DNA of 64,000 nt from Ostreococcus lucimarinus CCE9901 (lineage: Eukaryota; Chlorophyta; Mamiellophyceae; Mamiellales; Bathycoccaceae). Made by a program: the position numbers and the translations under genes. Shown here piece by piece: positions 1 through 11,600 of the stretch; the stretch's first letter is position 1; each line of letters opens with the position of its first letter. Under the pieces are notes generated by a model that made no database searches, was not told the DNA's origin, and saw only the letters and a program-made list of their open reading frames with translations. The DNA lies in contig NC_009365.1 in NCBI RefSeq assembly GCF_000092065.1, positions 124,001 through 188,000 of the forward strand, given 5' to 3'.

Positions 1-51
1 GGGCGCGCGAGTCGGTTTCGTCTTTGATGCTACAAGCCGCGGCGCGCGCGC

Positions 52-732
52 TTAAATTTCCAATTTGGACGTCGTGCGCTCGAACGAGGCGTCGCTCAGC
101 GGCGTTCCACCGTCGCCCGCGCTCGAAAACGCCGCTATCGGCGACACCGTCGCGCCGTCGAACCTCCCGCCGCCGTCAAACTTCCCCGGCGTCTCGTCCA
201 CGCTTTGGTCGAGCAGCCAATCGCTCCCGTTCAACGACGCCTCCAATTTCGCCTCCATCGCCGCGATGTCGCTCATGACGCCCATCGACGCCACCTCATT
301 CTTAATCATTATCTCCACATCGCTCACCCCGAGATCGGCGGCGATGTTCTCCGTCTTGACCGTCAATTCCATCGCTCGAACGCGCGTCTCCGCGTCGTCG
401 TCGCCGAGCGCCGCGCGCTTCGCCCTCGCCAGGACGCCTCGCAGCCCGCGCTCTGGGGACGGCGTCCCCAGTTCGCGCATGTACGGCTGCTTCAGCAACG
501 CCGCGACCGTGTCCAGGTCTCCCTTTCGAGTCTCGGGTCGCCGCGCGCGTCGTCCGAGGAGAAACGCGCCGACGAGCGACGCGCCGACGAGGATGAATTG
601 CGTCGCGCTGATGTCGTCGATTTCGTCGCGGATTTCTTTCGTTTTCTCGCGCACGCGCGCGCGGGCGTCGTCGGCGACGCTTCGCGCGGGTTTCTTTCGC
701 GTCGGCGCGCGCGCGCGGTCGAAGACGCCCAT
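52..732 (-). CDS. Small single-pass membrane protein, unknown function
   Basis: A 226-residue protein that I do not recognise. The first 45 residues are basic and Arg/Ala-rich, with a charged stretch around residues 30-40. A clear hydrophobic segment at about residues 44-60 (FILVGASLVGAFLLG) is followed by RRARR, which fits one membrane span with a positive flank. The rest is acidic to neutral and ends in a Ser/Gly-rich tail. The basic N-terminus could be an organelle targeting peptide, but this is inference. It lies head to tail with the deaminase gene on the same strand, 60 bp apart. The reading frame is open throughout and the opposite-strand frames show no domain, so the gene is likely real. 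Confidence 0.6.
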   Translation of the reverse strand: MGVFDRARAPTRKKPARSVADDARARVREKTKEIRDEIDDISATQFILVGASLVGAFLLGRRARRPETRKGDLDTVAALLKQPYMRELGTPSPERGLRGVLARAKRAALGDDDAETRVRAMELTVKTENIAADLGVSDVEIMIKNEVASMGVMSDIAAMEAKLEASLNGSDWLLDQSVDETPGKFDGGGRFDGATVSPIAAFSSAGDGGTPLSDASFERTTSKLEI

Positions 733-792
733 CGCCGCGCGATCTCAGCGTCGGCGAATGACGACGACGATTGGCTGGTCGGTCGAGACTTT

Positions 793-2241
793 TTACGACG
801 CCGCCGAGCGAACGCGACGCGGAAACGGGACGAAGGACTCGTGATCGGACTTGTCCTTGCCGGGCAGCGGCGGCGACGAGGGAATCCCAAAGTCGCGAGA
901 TCGAAACGCGCGGAATTCGCGCTTGATGGCGGCGTACGGTTTGTTCTCCATCGCCCGACGCGCGCGGGGCGGGAGACGGGATAAAACGTCGGCGTCGAAG
1001 GAGGCGCACAGCTCTCGCGCGCACAGGGCGGAGGACGCCGCGCCGGAGGCGCGACACTTTTTGCCGTAGCCGTGGAGGAAACCGATGGCGCCGAGAAGGC
1101 GCTCGACGCGGCCGGATGCGATGTCGACGGCGCCGACGGCGTCGTTGAACTCAAACGTCGATCGCGACGGCGCGACGTACGTCACGCACGTCGGCGACGC
1201 GACGCGATCGCCGTCGACGACGGCGCGATAGGACGAGAGATCGTCGCTCGGTGCGTCGACGGCGACGCATCGTGGTTCGACCCGGTCGTCGGATTGTGAG
1301 TCGTCCAATCGCGCTCGTTTGACGATCGCGCGTTTCAACGCGAGAGCGACGACGCGTTTCGTCTCTTCGGCGCGCTCTTCGCGAACGTTTGGAATGGACA
1401 CGCAGATCGACCGTGGCTTGATCGCTTCGCGCGCGACGAGGCGCATGAGCGTGCCCTGTAAACCATGCATCTGCCAGCGACACATTTTATCCGAACAGCT
1501 CAAACAAAACGATGGCGCGCCTCTGCCCGGCTTCCATCGCACGGCGCCGACTTCTTGCGTCGGGCGATCGCGTTCGGGATCCGCGCCGCCGCCGCCACCG
1601 CCGCCACCGTTCATGTCCGTCAATATTTTCGCACCCGTCACCCCCGCACCTCCGCCCGCACCCCCCGTCGTCTTCGCTCGCTTCACCGTCGCCGTCGAAG
1701 CCTCCGCGCCGCCGTCGCTCCGCCTCGCCTCGCTCGGCAACTCGAACACGCTCGCGTCGCCGCACGGCGACTGACTGCAATACGCGTGCACCTCCACCCC
1801 CGCGCGCATTCGCACCCGATTCCCAGCGCCTAATATCTCATCCCACGCCGTCTCTTCGTCGCACCCAGCGCCGCGTTCGCGCGTCACCTCGAACACGCTC
1901 GCTCGTCCGTCCCTCGCCTCGGCGTACTCGCGCTGCAACCACCGCGTCAACGCGCGTCTCGCCAACACCTCCGCGTGACAGTCCCCGATCGCGCCCCCGT
2001 CGCGCGCGCGGTTCGCCATCGGCACGCACTTCGTCCCCGTCGCGAACGCCGCGACGTAGCACGTCCCTCGCGCGCTCGCCGCGTCGTTTCGCTCGACGAT
2101 GCAAAAAGCGCACAGCGTCGTGTACGCATCCTTCGACGTTTTCTCGCGTCCGCGCGCGTCGTACGTCGCCAGCGCGCACGCGCGCACGACTGCGGCGACG
2201 CGTTCGACGTCGTCGACGTCGTCGACGGCGTGCGCGCGCAT
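793..2241 (-). CDS. ADAT1: tRNA-specific adenosine deaminase 1 (ADAT1/TAD1-like)
   Basis: A 482-residue member of the A_deamin family, which includes ADAT1/Tad1 and the ADAR catalytic domain. The zinc and catalytic motifs are all visible: CHAEV at residues 88-92 (zinc His and proton-shuttle Glu), SPCG at 158-161 (zinc Cys160) and SCSDKMCRW from 248 (zinc Cys249). Known family members convert A37 next to the anticodon of tRNA-Ala to inosine. Length is close to human ADAT1 (about 500 residues). No RNA-binding dsRBD is present, which argues for ADAT1 over ADAR. A low-complexity Gly run (about residues 211-220) and a long Asp/Arg insert separate the motifs. Its start lies 368 bp from the divergent giant gene. 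Confidence 0.88.
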   Translation of the reverse strand: MRAHAVDDVDDVERVAAVVRACALATYDARGREKTSKDAYTTLCAFCIVERNDAASARGTCYVAAFATGTKCVPMANRARDGGAIGDCHAEVLARRALTRWLQREYAEARDGRASVFEVTRERGAGCDEETAWDEILGAGNRVRMRAGVEVHAYCSQSPCGDASVFELPSEARRSDGGAEASTATVKRAKTTGGAGGGAGVTGAKILTDMNGGGGGGGGADPERDRPTQEVGAVRWKPGRGAPSFCLSCSDKMCRWQMHGLQGTLMRLVAREAIKPRSICVSIPNVREERAEETKRVVALALKRAIVKRARLDDSQSDDRVEPRCVAVDAPSDDLSSYRAVVDGDRVASPTCVTYVAPSRSTFEFNDAVGAVDIASGRVERLLGAIGFLHGYGKKCRASGAASSALCARELCASFDADVLSRLPPRARRAMENKPYAAIKREFRAFRSRDFGIPSSPPLPGKDKSDHESFVPFPRRVRSAAS

Positions 2242-2294
2242 GCGCGCGCGCGAGACTGCCGATTCGCGCGCGCGTCTCGTCGCGCGCGTCGCCG

Positions 2295-2328
<34 letters not shown>

Positions 2329-2609
2329 AGTCGAGCGCGTTCGAGCGCCCTCACTGTTCGCGTATACGCCATGTGTCCGAACATCGCGCGCGCTTTTCGC
2401 GTTTCGCGCCGCGCGCGTCGTATTGCGCGACGACGCGTCCCATCGATCGCGACGCGCGATCGCTAAGCGCGATCGCGACGCGCGCGACCGACCGACCGAC
2501 CGCCGTTACATGCGCCAACACCATAAATGAGGTTGCGCATCGCATCTTTCGCCAGATCGCGACGCGCGTCGCCCGCGACGCCGCGAACGAGGACGGCGAA
2601 CGACCGGCG
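2242..2609. promoter_or_regulatory. Divergent intergenic region between ADAT1 and the giant repeat gene
   Basis: These 368 bp separate two start codons that face away from each other, so both promoters should lie here. The sequence is dominated by CG/CGCG steps and contains a short (GACC)n run near 2485-2502. I see no convincing TATA element or RNA gene. The frame of the giant gene stays open through this interval, but the first ATG in it is at 2610. Confidence 0.45.
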
Positions 2610-5600
2610 ATGACGCGCGTCGAGCGCGTCGCGCTGCTCGGACGCGCGCGCGACGTCGAGGACGGCACGCTCGGCGCGGGAGGCGCGTTCTTCGGGACGA
2701 ACACCGCGCGCGACGGCGACGGCGACGACGACGGCGCGCGAGAGCGCGCGCGCGAGCGCGGCGGCGCGCGGCGAGGACGGGGGACGATCGCGGTGGGAGC
2801 GATGTGCGTCGCGATCGGGGTCGCGATCGGATCGGTGACGACGTCGACGCGGGAGGGAGGACGGACGACGGGCGACGTCGCGAGCGTCGGCGCGAACGCG
2901 CCGAGCGGAGCGACGAGTCGCGCGGCGCGGGGCGCGGAAGAGGCGAATTTGGGCGACGCGACGTCGTTGGCGATCGCGAGCGTTCCCGCGGATTCGTGGA
3001 TGTCGTTCTCGACGGGGAAAGTGCGAAAGCGAAAGTATCCGGATTCGTTTTATTACGTCGTCGCGCCGGAGGCGGACGAGGAGGTCGGGTATTTGGGCGC
3101 GCCGAGCGACTGGCCGACCGGGGATCGGGTGACGGTGGATCTGCACACCGGGTGCTCGCCGATCGACGCTCTGCCGTTCCAGCGTCCCGGGTTTGATTTC
3201 GACACCGTTCAGGCCCGCTTTGTGAGCAAGAAGCTCAGCATGGAGTTCATGTTTGAGGACTCGCAGCCGATGACCAAAGTCGGGTGCGGACATTTCCGGG
3301 CCACGGTAGAGCTCTCGAAAGGATGGGAGTTTGGGTTCTATCTTCATGCGAATGGCGACGACAGCGACGAGAACACGATGCTCGACATCGGGTGCGAAAC
3401 CGCGGTGCCGGGCGCCAACAACACCAAGTGTCCGGATTTCGCTTCACCGGCGATGCTCGCGACTTCGGAGTGCACGGACAAATTCGTGTGTAATCATGGT
3501 CTGTACACGTTCTGGAATCGAAGATACGATGGCGAACAAACGTCGTTCCTGTGGGGGGCTTGCGGAAGCGAGTGTCCGCACCAGGACTGCGGCCACATGT
3601 ACTGCGCGGCGAACGAGCGCGTGCAGAACCAAGCGTGCGCGTCGTGTCCGCCTGGGACGACGAACGATGCGGGCGATAAGAACGTCGGCGCCGATACGCA
3701 GTGTGATCCGGTCATCTGCGGAGCGCACATGCGCGTGCAAGATCACAACTGCGTGCAGTGCGTCGCCGGTAAGGAGAACGAAGCCGGCGACGACGCCTCA
3801 CAAAGTAACACCGAGTGCGACGCCGTCATTTGCGAGCCGAATCATCACGTGGCGGGCAATGTGTGCACGGCGTGTCCCGCCGGTCACGCGCACGCCGGCG
3901 GCGACGTGCAGCACGGCCCTGATACGTCGTGCGACGAAGTGCTTTGCCACACGAACGAGCGCGTTCTCGGCCACCAGTGCGTGGCGTGTCCTCCGGGCTC
4001 GACGAACGCCGCCGGCGACGGCGCGGCGAGCGGCGATACGCAGTGCGACCACACTATTTGTCCGGCGAACATGCACGTCGTTGGTCACGTGTGCACGCCG
4101 TGTCCACCGGGTATGAACCACCCAGGTGGCGACGACGCTTTTTTCGGCGACACGTCGTGCAGCGCCATTCTCTGCCAGTCGAATCAGCGCGTGCTGGGTC
4201 ACGCGTGCGTCAGCTGTCCGCCCGGGACGACGAACGATGCGGACGACGACGCCTCGGGTGGCGACACGCAGTGCGATCCGGTCATCTGCGGAGCGCACAT
4301 GCGCGTGCAAGATCACAACTGCGTGCAGTGCGTCGCCGGTAAGGAGAACGAAGCCGGCGACGACGCCTCACAAAGTAACACCGAGTGCGACGCCGTCATT
4401 TGCGAGCCGAATCATCACGTGGCGGGCAATGTGTGCACGGCGTGTCCCGCCGGTCACGCGCACGCCGGCGGCGACGTGCAGCACGGCCCTGATACGTCGT
4501 GCGACGAAGTGCTTTGCCACACGAACGAGCGCGTTCTCGGCCACCAGTGCGTGGCGTGTCCTCCGGGCTCGACGAACGCCGCCGGCGACGGCGCGGCGAG
4601 CGGCGATACGCAGTGCGACCACACTATTTGTCCGGCGAACACGCACGTCGTTGGTCACGTGTGCACGCCGTGTCCACCGGGTATGAACCACCCAGGTGGC
4701 GACGACGCTTTTTTCGGCGACACGTCGTGCAGCGCCATTCTCTGCCAGTCGAATCAGCGCGTGCTGGGTCACGCGTGCGTCAGCTGTCCGCCCGGGACGA
4801 CGAACGATGCGGACGACGACGCCTCGGGTGGCGACACGCAGTGTGATCCGGTCATCTGCGGAGCGCACATGCGCGTGCAAGATCACAACTGCGTGCAGTG
4901 CGTCGCCGGTAAGGAGAACGAAGCCGGTGACGACGCCTCACAAAGTAACACCGAGTGCGACGCCGTCATTTGCGAGCCGAATCATCACGTGGCGGGCAAT
5001 GTGTGCACGGCGTGTCCCGCCGGTCACGCGCACGCCGGCGGCGACGTGCAGCACGGCCCTGATACGTCGTGCGACGAAGTGCTTTGCCACACGAACGAGC
5101 GCGTTCTCGGCCACCAGTGCGTGGCGTGTCCTCCGGGCTCGACGAACGCCGCCGGCGACGGCGCGGCGAGCGGCGATACACAGTGCGACCACACTATTTG
5201 TCCGGCGAACACGCACGTCGTTGGTCACGTGTGCACGCCGTGCGCGCCGGGTCGTGACCACCCAGGTGGCGACGATGCGACTCTCGGCGACACGTCGTGC
5301 AGTGCCATCATGTGCGGGCCCAACCAGCACGTCGTGAGCCACGCTTGCACGGTGTGTCCAGCAGGAATGGTTAACGATGCGAACGACGACGCTTCGGGTG
5401 GCGACACGCATTGCGATCCGATACTGTGTCCATCGAATCAACGCGTGCAGGGTCATACGTGTGTGCAATGTGCGCCCGGGAAGACCAACGCACCCAATGA
5501 TGATGCCTCTAGGGGCGACACTGAGTGCGATATTACGTACTGCGCCGCAAATCAGCGCGTACAGGGCCATCAATGTGTCGCGTGTGCGCCCGGCACGACG

Positions 5601-8600
5601 AACGATGCCGGCGATGACGCCTCGCAAGTCGACACGCAGTGCGCTCCGATCATTTGTGGCGCACACATGCGAGTTCAAAGTCACGCGTGCGTACAGTGCG
5701 TCCCGGGTCGCGAGAACCTGGCGGGTGACGACGCCTCCGGCCAAGATACACCCTGCGATGAAATCGTGTGCGAAGAGAACCACAAGGTCGTGAGCCACCA
5801 GTGCGTGGCGTGCCCCGCGGGGAAGATACACACGGCTGGCGATGTTGCTTCGGGGCCAGACACGTCTTGCGACGCGGTGACGTGTAGCACGAACGAGCGC
5901 GTTCAAGGCCACCAGTGCGTGGCGTGTCCGGCCGGCACGACAAACGACGGCGGCGACGACGCGTCGGGTGGCGACACGCAGTGCGATCCGGTCATTTGTC
6001 CAGCACAAACGCACGTACAAAACCACGTGTGTGAGGTGTGTCCTCCCGGTCATGCGCACCCAGGTGGTGACGACGCGTCTCAAGGCGACACGCAGTGCGA
6101 CGCAGTGATGTGTGGGGCAAATTATCACGTGCAAGATCATCATTGCGTGCCATGTCCAACGGGTAAAGACAATCAAGCGAACGACAATGCCGCGGGCGCA
6201 GATACAGAGTGCGACATCATCTATTGTGCTGCCAATCAACGCGTACAAAACAACGTCTGTACCGCGTGTCCGCCCGGCACAATTAATGCAGGCGGTGATA
6301 ACGCGTTTGACCATGATACCACTTGCGATACCGTTTATTGCGGCGTGAATCAACACGTCTTTGAAAATGAATGCGTCCCTTGTCCGGCAGGGATGGTAAA
6401 CCCGTCGGGAGACGACGCCACCGGGCCCCGCACGTTTTGCGAGCCAATCATCTGCGGCGCGCACATGCACGTACAGAATCATCAGTGCGTGCAATGTGCT
6501 CCAGGTGATGAAAATTTGGCTGGCGATAGTGCCGCGCAACACGATACCACCTGCGACGAGGTCACTTGTTCTGCGAACGAGCACGTGGTGAGCCACCAAT
6601 GCACGGCGTGTCCCGCCGGTCACGCGCACGCTGGCGGCGACGTGCAGCACGGCCCTGATACGTCGTGCGACGAAGTGCTTTGCCACACGAACGAGCGCGT
6701 TCAAGGCCACCAGTGCGTGGCGTGTCCTCCGGGCTCGACGAACGCCGCCGGCGACGGCGCGGCAAGCGGCGATACGCAGTGCGACCACACTATTTGTCCG
6801 GCGAACACGCACGTCGTCGGTCACGTGTGCACGCCGTGCGCGCCAGGCTACGAACGACTTGCCGGCGACGACGCCACCGGTGGTGATACGCAATGCAGTG
6901 CTGTCTTGTGCGGCGCAAACATGCACGTGCAGAATAATTTGTGCGCGGCGTGCCCCGCTGGCACGACGAACGCCGCCGGCGACGACGCCTCGCGAGGAAA
7001 CTCGGAATGCGATCACACTATCTGCGAAGCGCACATGCGAGTGCAGAGTCATCAGTGCGTCGCGTGCATGGATGGCAAGGAAAATCTGGCGGGAGACGAT
7101 GCCGCTGGGGGGGACACACAATGCGATGAAGTCATCTGCGCTGCCGATCATCATGTATTAAACCATCAGTGTGTATCGTGCCCTTACGGTCACGCGCACG
7201 CCGGCGGCGACGTGCAGCACGGCCCTGATACGTCGTGCGACGAAGTGCTTTGCCACACGAACGAGCGCGTTCTCGGCCACCAGTGCGTGGCGTGTCCTCC
7301 GGGCTCAACGAACGCCGCCGGCGACGGCGCGGCGAGCGGCGATACGCAGTGCGACCACACTATTTGTCCGGCGAACACGCACGTCGTTGGTCACGTGTGC
7401 ACGCCGTGCGCGCCGGGTCGTGAACACCCAGCCGGCGACGACGCCACCGGTGGTGATACGCAATGCAGCGCCGTGATGTGCGGATCCAACATGCACGTCC
7501 AAAACCACGTGTGCACGGCGTGCCCGGCCGGGACGACGAACGCCGCCGGCGACGACGCTTCCGGAGCGAATACGCAGTGCGACCCAATCTTGTGTGGCGC
7601 GAACCAACACGTCTTGAATCATCAGTGCATGCAGTGCCCGCCCGGCACGCTCAATGACGCCAGCGATAGCGCTGCCGGTGGTAATACGCAGTGCGACGCC
7701 GTGCAGTGCGGCTGCAACCAACGCGTGCAGGGCCATCAATGTGTCACGTGTGCGCCCGGGACGACGAACGACGCCGGCGATGACGCCTCACAAGGCGATA
7801 CGCAGTGCGATCCGACCATCTGCGGCGCGCACATGCGAGTGCAAGATCACGCGTGCGTAGCGTGTGTGGACGGTCGAGAGAACCTGGCGGGTGACGACGC
7901 CTCACAAGGCAACACGCAGTGCGACGAAATCGTGTGCGAAGAGAACCACAAGGTCGTGAGCCACCAGTGCGTGGCGTGCCCCGCGGGGAAGATACACACG
8001 GCTGGCGATATTGCTTCGGGCCCAGACACGTCTTGCGACGCGGTGACGTGTAGCACGAACGAGCGCGTTCAAGGCCACCAGTGCGTGGCGTGTCCGGCTG
8101 GCACGACAAACGACGGCGGCGACGACGCGTCGGGTGGCGACACGCAGTGCGATATTACCCGGTGCACGGCGCACATGCACGTACAAAACCATGTGTGCGT
8201 GCAGTGCCCGGCCGGTAAAGAGAACGTCGCGGGTGATGACGCCTCTGGAGGTAACACGGAATGCGACGTCGTGCGATGCGGTGCCAACCAGCACGTCGTC
8301 GACCACGTGTGCACGGCGTGTCCGGCCGGGACGACGAACGATGAAGGCGACGACGCTTCGGGAGCGAACACGCAGTGCGATCCCGTCATCTGTGAATTGC
8401 ACATGCGAGTGCAGAATCATCAGTGCGTCGCGTGTGCGCCTGGCAAGGAGAATCTGGCGGGCGACGACGCCTCGCAAGGTAACACCGAGTGCGACGCCGT
8501 CATTTGTTCTGCGAACGAGCACGTGGTGAGCCACCAATGCACGGCGTGTCCCGCCGGTCACGCGCACGCCGGCGGCGACGTGCAGCACGGCCCTGATACG

Positions 8601-11600
8601 TCGTGCGACGAAGTGCTTTGCCACACGAACGAGCGCGTTCTCGGCCACCAGTGCGTGGCGTGTCCTCCGGGCTCAACGAACGCCGCCGGCGACGGCGCGG
8701 CGAGCGGCGATACGCAGTGCGACCACACTATTTGCCCTGCGAACACGCACGTCGTCGGTCACGCGTGCACGCCGTGTCCGCCAGGTCATGAACACCCGGC
8801 CGGCGACGACGCCACCGGTGGTGATACGCAATGCAGCGCCGTGTCGTGTGGGCCCAACATGCACGTCCAAAACCACGCGTGCACGGCGTGCCCGGCCGGG
8901 ACGACGAACGCCGCCGGCGACGACGCTTCTGGAGCGAATACGCAGTGCGATGCGACAATTTGCGCACACAACAAGCATGTTGTCAACCACGAGTGTGTTC
9001 CGTGTCCAGATGGCCATGAACACCCAGGCGTCGCTGATGCTTCTGGCTCCGATACTTCGTGTGATGTCACGCTGTGTGGCGCGAACCAACACGTCGTGAA
9101 TCATCAGTGCATGCAGTGCCCCCCCGGCACGCTCAATGACGCCAGCGATAGCGCTGCCGGTGGTAATACGCAGTGCGACACCGTGCAGTGCGGCGTCAAC
9201 CAACGCGTGCAGGGCCATCAATGTGTCACGTGTGCGCCCGGGACGACGAACGACGCCGGCGATGACGCCTCACAAGGCGATACGCAGTGCGATCCGACCA
9301 TCTGCGGCGCGCACATGCGAGTGCAAGATCACGCGTGCGTAGCGTGTGTGGACGGTCGAGAGAACCTGGCGGGTGACGACGCCTCACAAGGCAACACGCA
9401 GTGCGACGAAATCGTGTGCGAAGAGAACCACAAGGTCGTGAGCCACCAGTGCGTGGCGTGCCCCGCGGGGAAGATACACACGGCTGGCGATATTGCTTCG
9501 GGCCCAGACACGTCTTGCGACGCGGTGACGTGTAGCACGAACGAGCGCGTTCAAGGCCACCAGTGCGTGGCGTGTCCGGCTGGCACGACAAACGACGGCG
9601 GCGACGACGCGTCGGGTGGCGACACGCAGTGCGATATTACCCGGTGCACGGCGCACATGCACGTACAAAACCATGTGTGCGTGCAGTGCCCGGCCGGTAA
9701 AGAGAACGTCGCGGGTGATGACGCCTCTGGAGGTAACACGGAATGCGACGTCGTGCGATGCGGTGCCAACCAGCACGTCGTCGACCACGTGTGCACGGCG
9801 TGTCCGGCCGGGACGACGAACGATGAAGGCGACGACGCTTCGGGAGCGAACACGCAGTGCGATCCCGTCATCTGTGAATTGCACATGCGAGTGCAGAATC
9901 ATCAGTGCGTCGCGTGTGCGCCTGGCAAGGAGAACGAAGCCGGCGACGACGCCTCGCAAGGTAACACCGAGTGCGACGCCGTCATTTGTTCTGCGAACGA
10001 GCACGTGGTGAGCCACCAATGCACGGCGTGTCCCGCCGGTCACGCGCACGCCGGCGGCGACGTGCAGCACGGCCCTGATACGTCGTGCGACGAAGTGCTT
10101 TGCCACACGAACGAGCGCGTTCTCGGCCACCAGTGCGTGGCGTGTCCTCCGGGCTCAACGAACGCCGCCGGTGACGGCGCGGCGAGCGGCGATACGCAGT
10201 GCGACCACACTATTTGCCCTGCGAACACGCACGTCGTCGGTCACGCGTGCACGCCGTGTCCGCCAGGTCATGAACACCCGGCCGGCGACGACGCCACCGG
10301 TGGTGATACGCAATGCAGCGCCGTGATGTGCGGATCCAACATGCACGTCCAAAACCACGTGTGCACGGCGTGCCCGGCCGGGACGACGAACGCCGCCGGC
10401 GACGACGCTTCTGGAGCGAATACGCAGTGTGATGTCACGCTGTGCGGCGCGAACCAACACGTCGTGAATCATCAGTGCATGCAGTGCCCGCCCGGCACGC
10501 TCAATGACGCCAGCGATAGCGCTGCCGGTGGTAATACGCAGTGCGACGCCGTGCAGTGCGGCTGCAACCAACGCGTGCAGGGCCATCAATGTGTCACGTG
10601 TGCGCCCGGGACGACGAACGACGCCGGCGATGACGCCTCACAAGGCGATACGCAGTGCGATCCGACCATCTGCGGCGCGCACATGCGAGTGCAAGATCAC
10701 GCGTGCGTAGCGTGTGTGGACGGTCGAGAGAACCTGGCGGGTGACGACGCCTCACAAGGCAACACGCAGTGCGACGAAATCGTGTGCGAAGAGAACCACA
10801 AGGTCGTGAGCCACCAGTGCGTGGCGTGCCCCGCGGGGAAGATACACACGGCTGGCGATATTGCTTCGGGCCCAGACACGTCTTGCGACGCGGTGACGTG
10901 TAGCACGAACGAGCGCGTTCAAGGCCACCAGTGCGTGGCGTGTCCGGCTGGCACGACAAACGACGGCGGCGACGACGCGTCGGGTGGCGACACGCAGTGC
11001 GATATTACCCGGTGCACGGCGCACATGCACGTACAAAACCATGTGTGCGTGCAGTGCCCGGCCGGTAAAGAGAACGTCGCGGGTGATGACGCCTCTGGAG
11101 GTAACACGGAATGCGACGTCGTGCGATGCGGTGCCAACCAGCACGTCGTCGACCACGTGTGCACGGCGTGTCCGGCCGGGACGACGAACGATGAAGGCGA
11201 CGACGCTTCGGGAGCGAACACGCAGTGCGATCCCGTCATCTGTGAATTGCACATGCGAGTGCAGAATCATCAGTGCGTCGCGTGTGCGCCTGGCAAGGAG
11301 AACGAAGCCGGCGACGACGCCTCGCAAGGTAACACCGAGTGCGACGCCGTCATTTGTTCTGCGAACGAGCACGTGGTGAGCCACCAATGCACGGCGTGTC
11401 CCGCCGGTCACGCGCACGCTGGCGGCGACGTGCAGCACGGCCCTGATACGTCGTGCGACGAAGTGCTGTGCCACACGAACGAGCGCGTTCTCGGCCACCA
11501 GTGCGTGGCGTGTCCTCCGGGCTCAACGAACGCCGCCGGCGACGGCGCGGCGAGCGGCGATACGCAGTGCGACCACACCATTTGCCCTGCGAACACGCAC

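Noticed and set aside
1-51. Coding sequence at the left edge
   Set aside because: Too short to support a call; it is probably 3'-flanking sequence of the first gene.
1512-2609. Upstream extension of the giant gene's frame
   Set aside because: It runs antisense through ADAT1 and encodes Arg/Pro-rich low complexity; the ATG at 2610 places a signal anchor near the start.
4938-7154. Long open frame on the minus strand across the repeat array (738 codons)
   Set aside because: It repeats with the same 114-bp period as the plus-strand gene and is a by-product of biased codons; it has no start context or recognisable domain.
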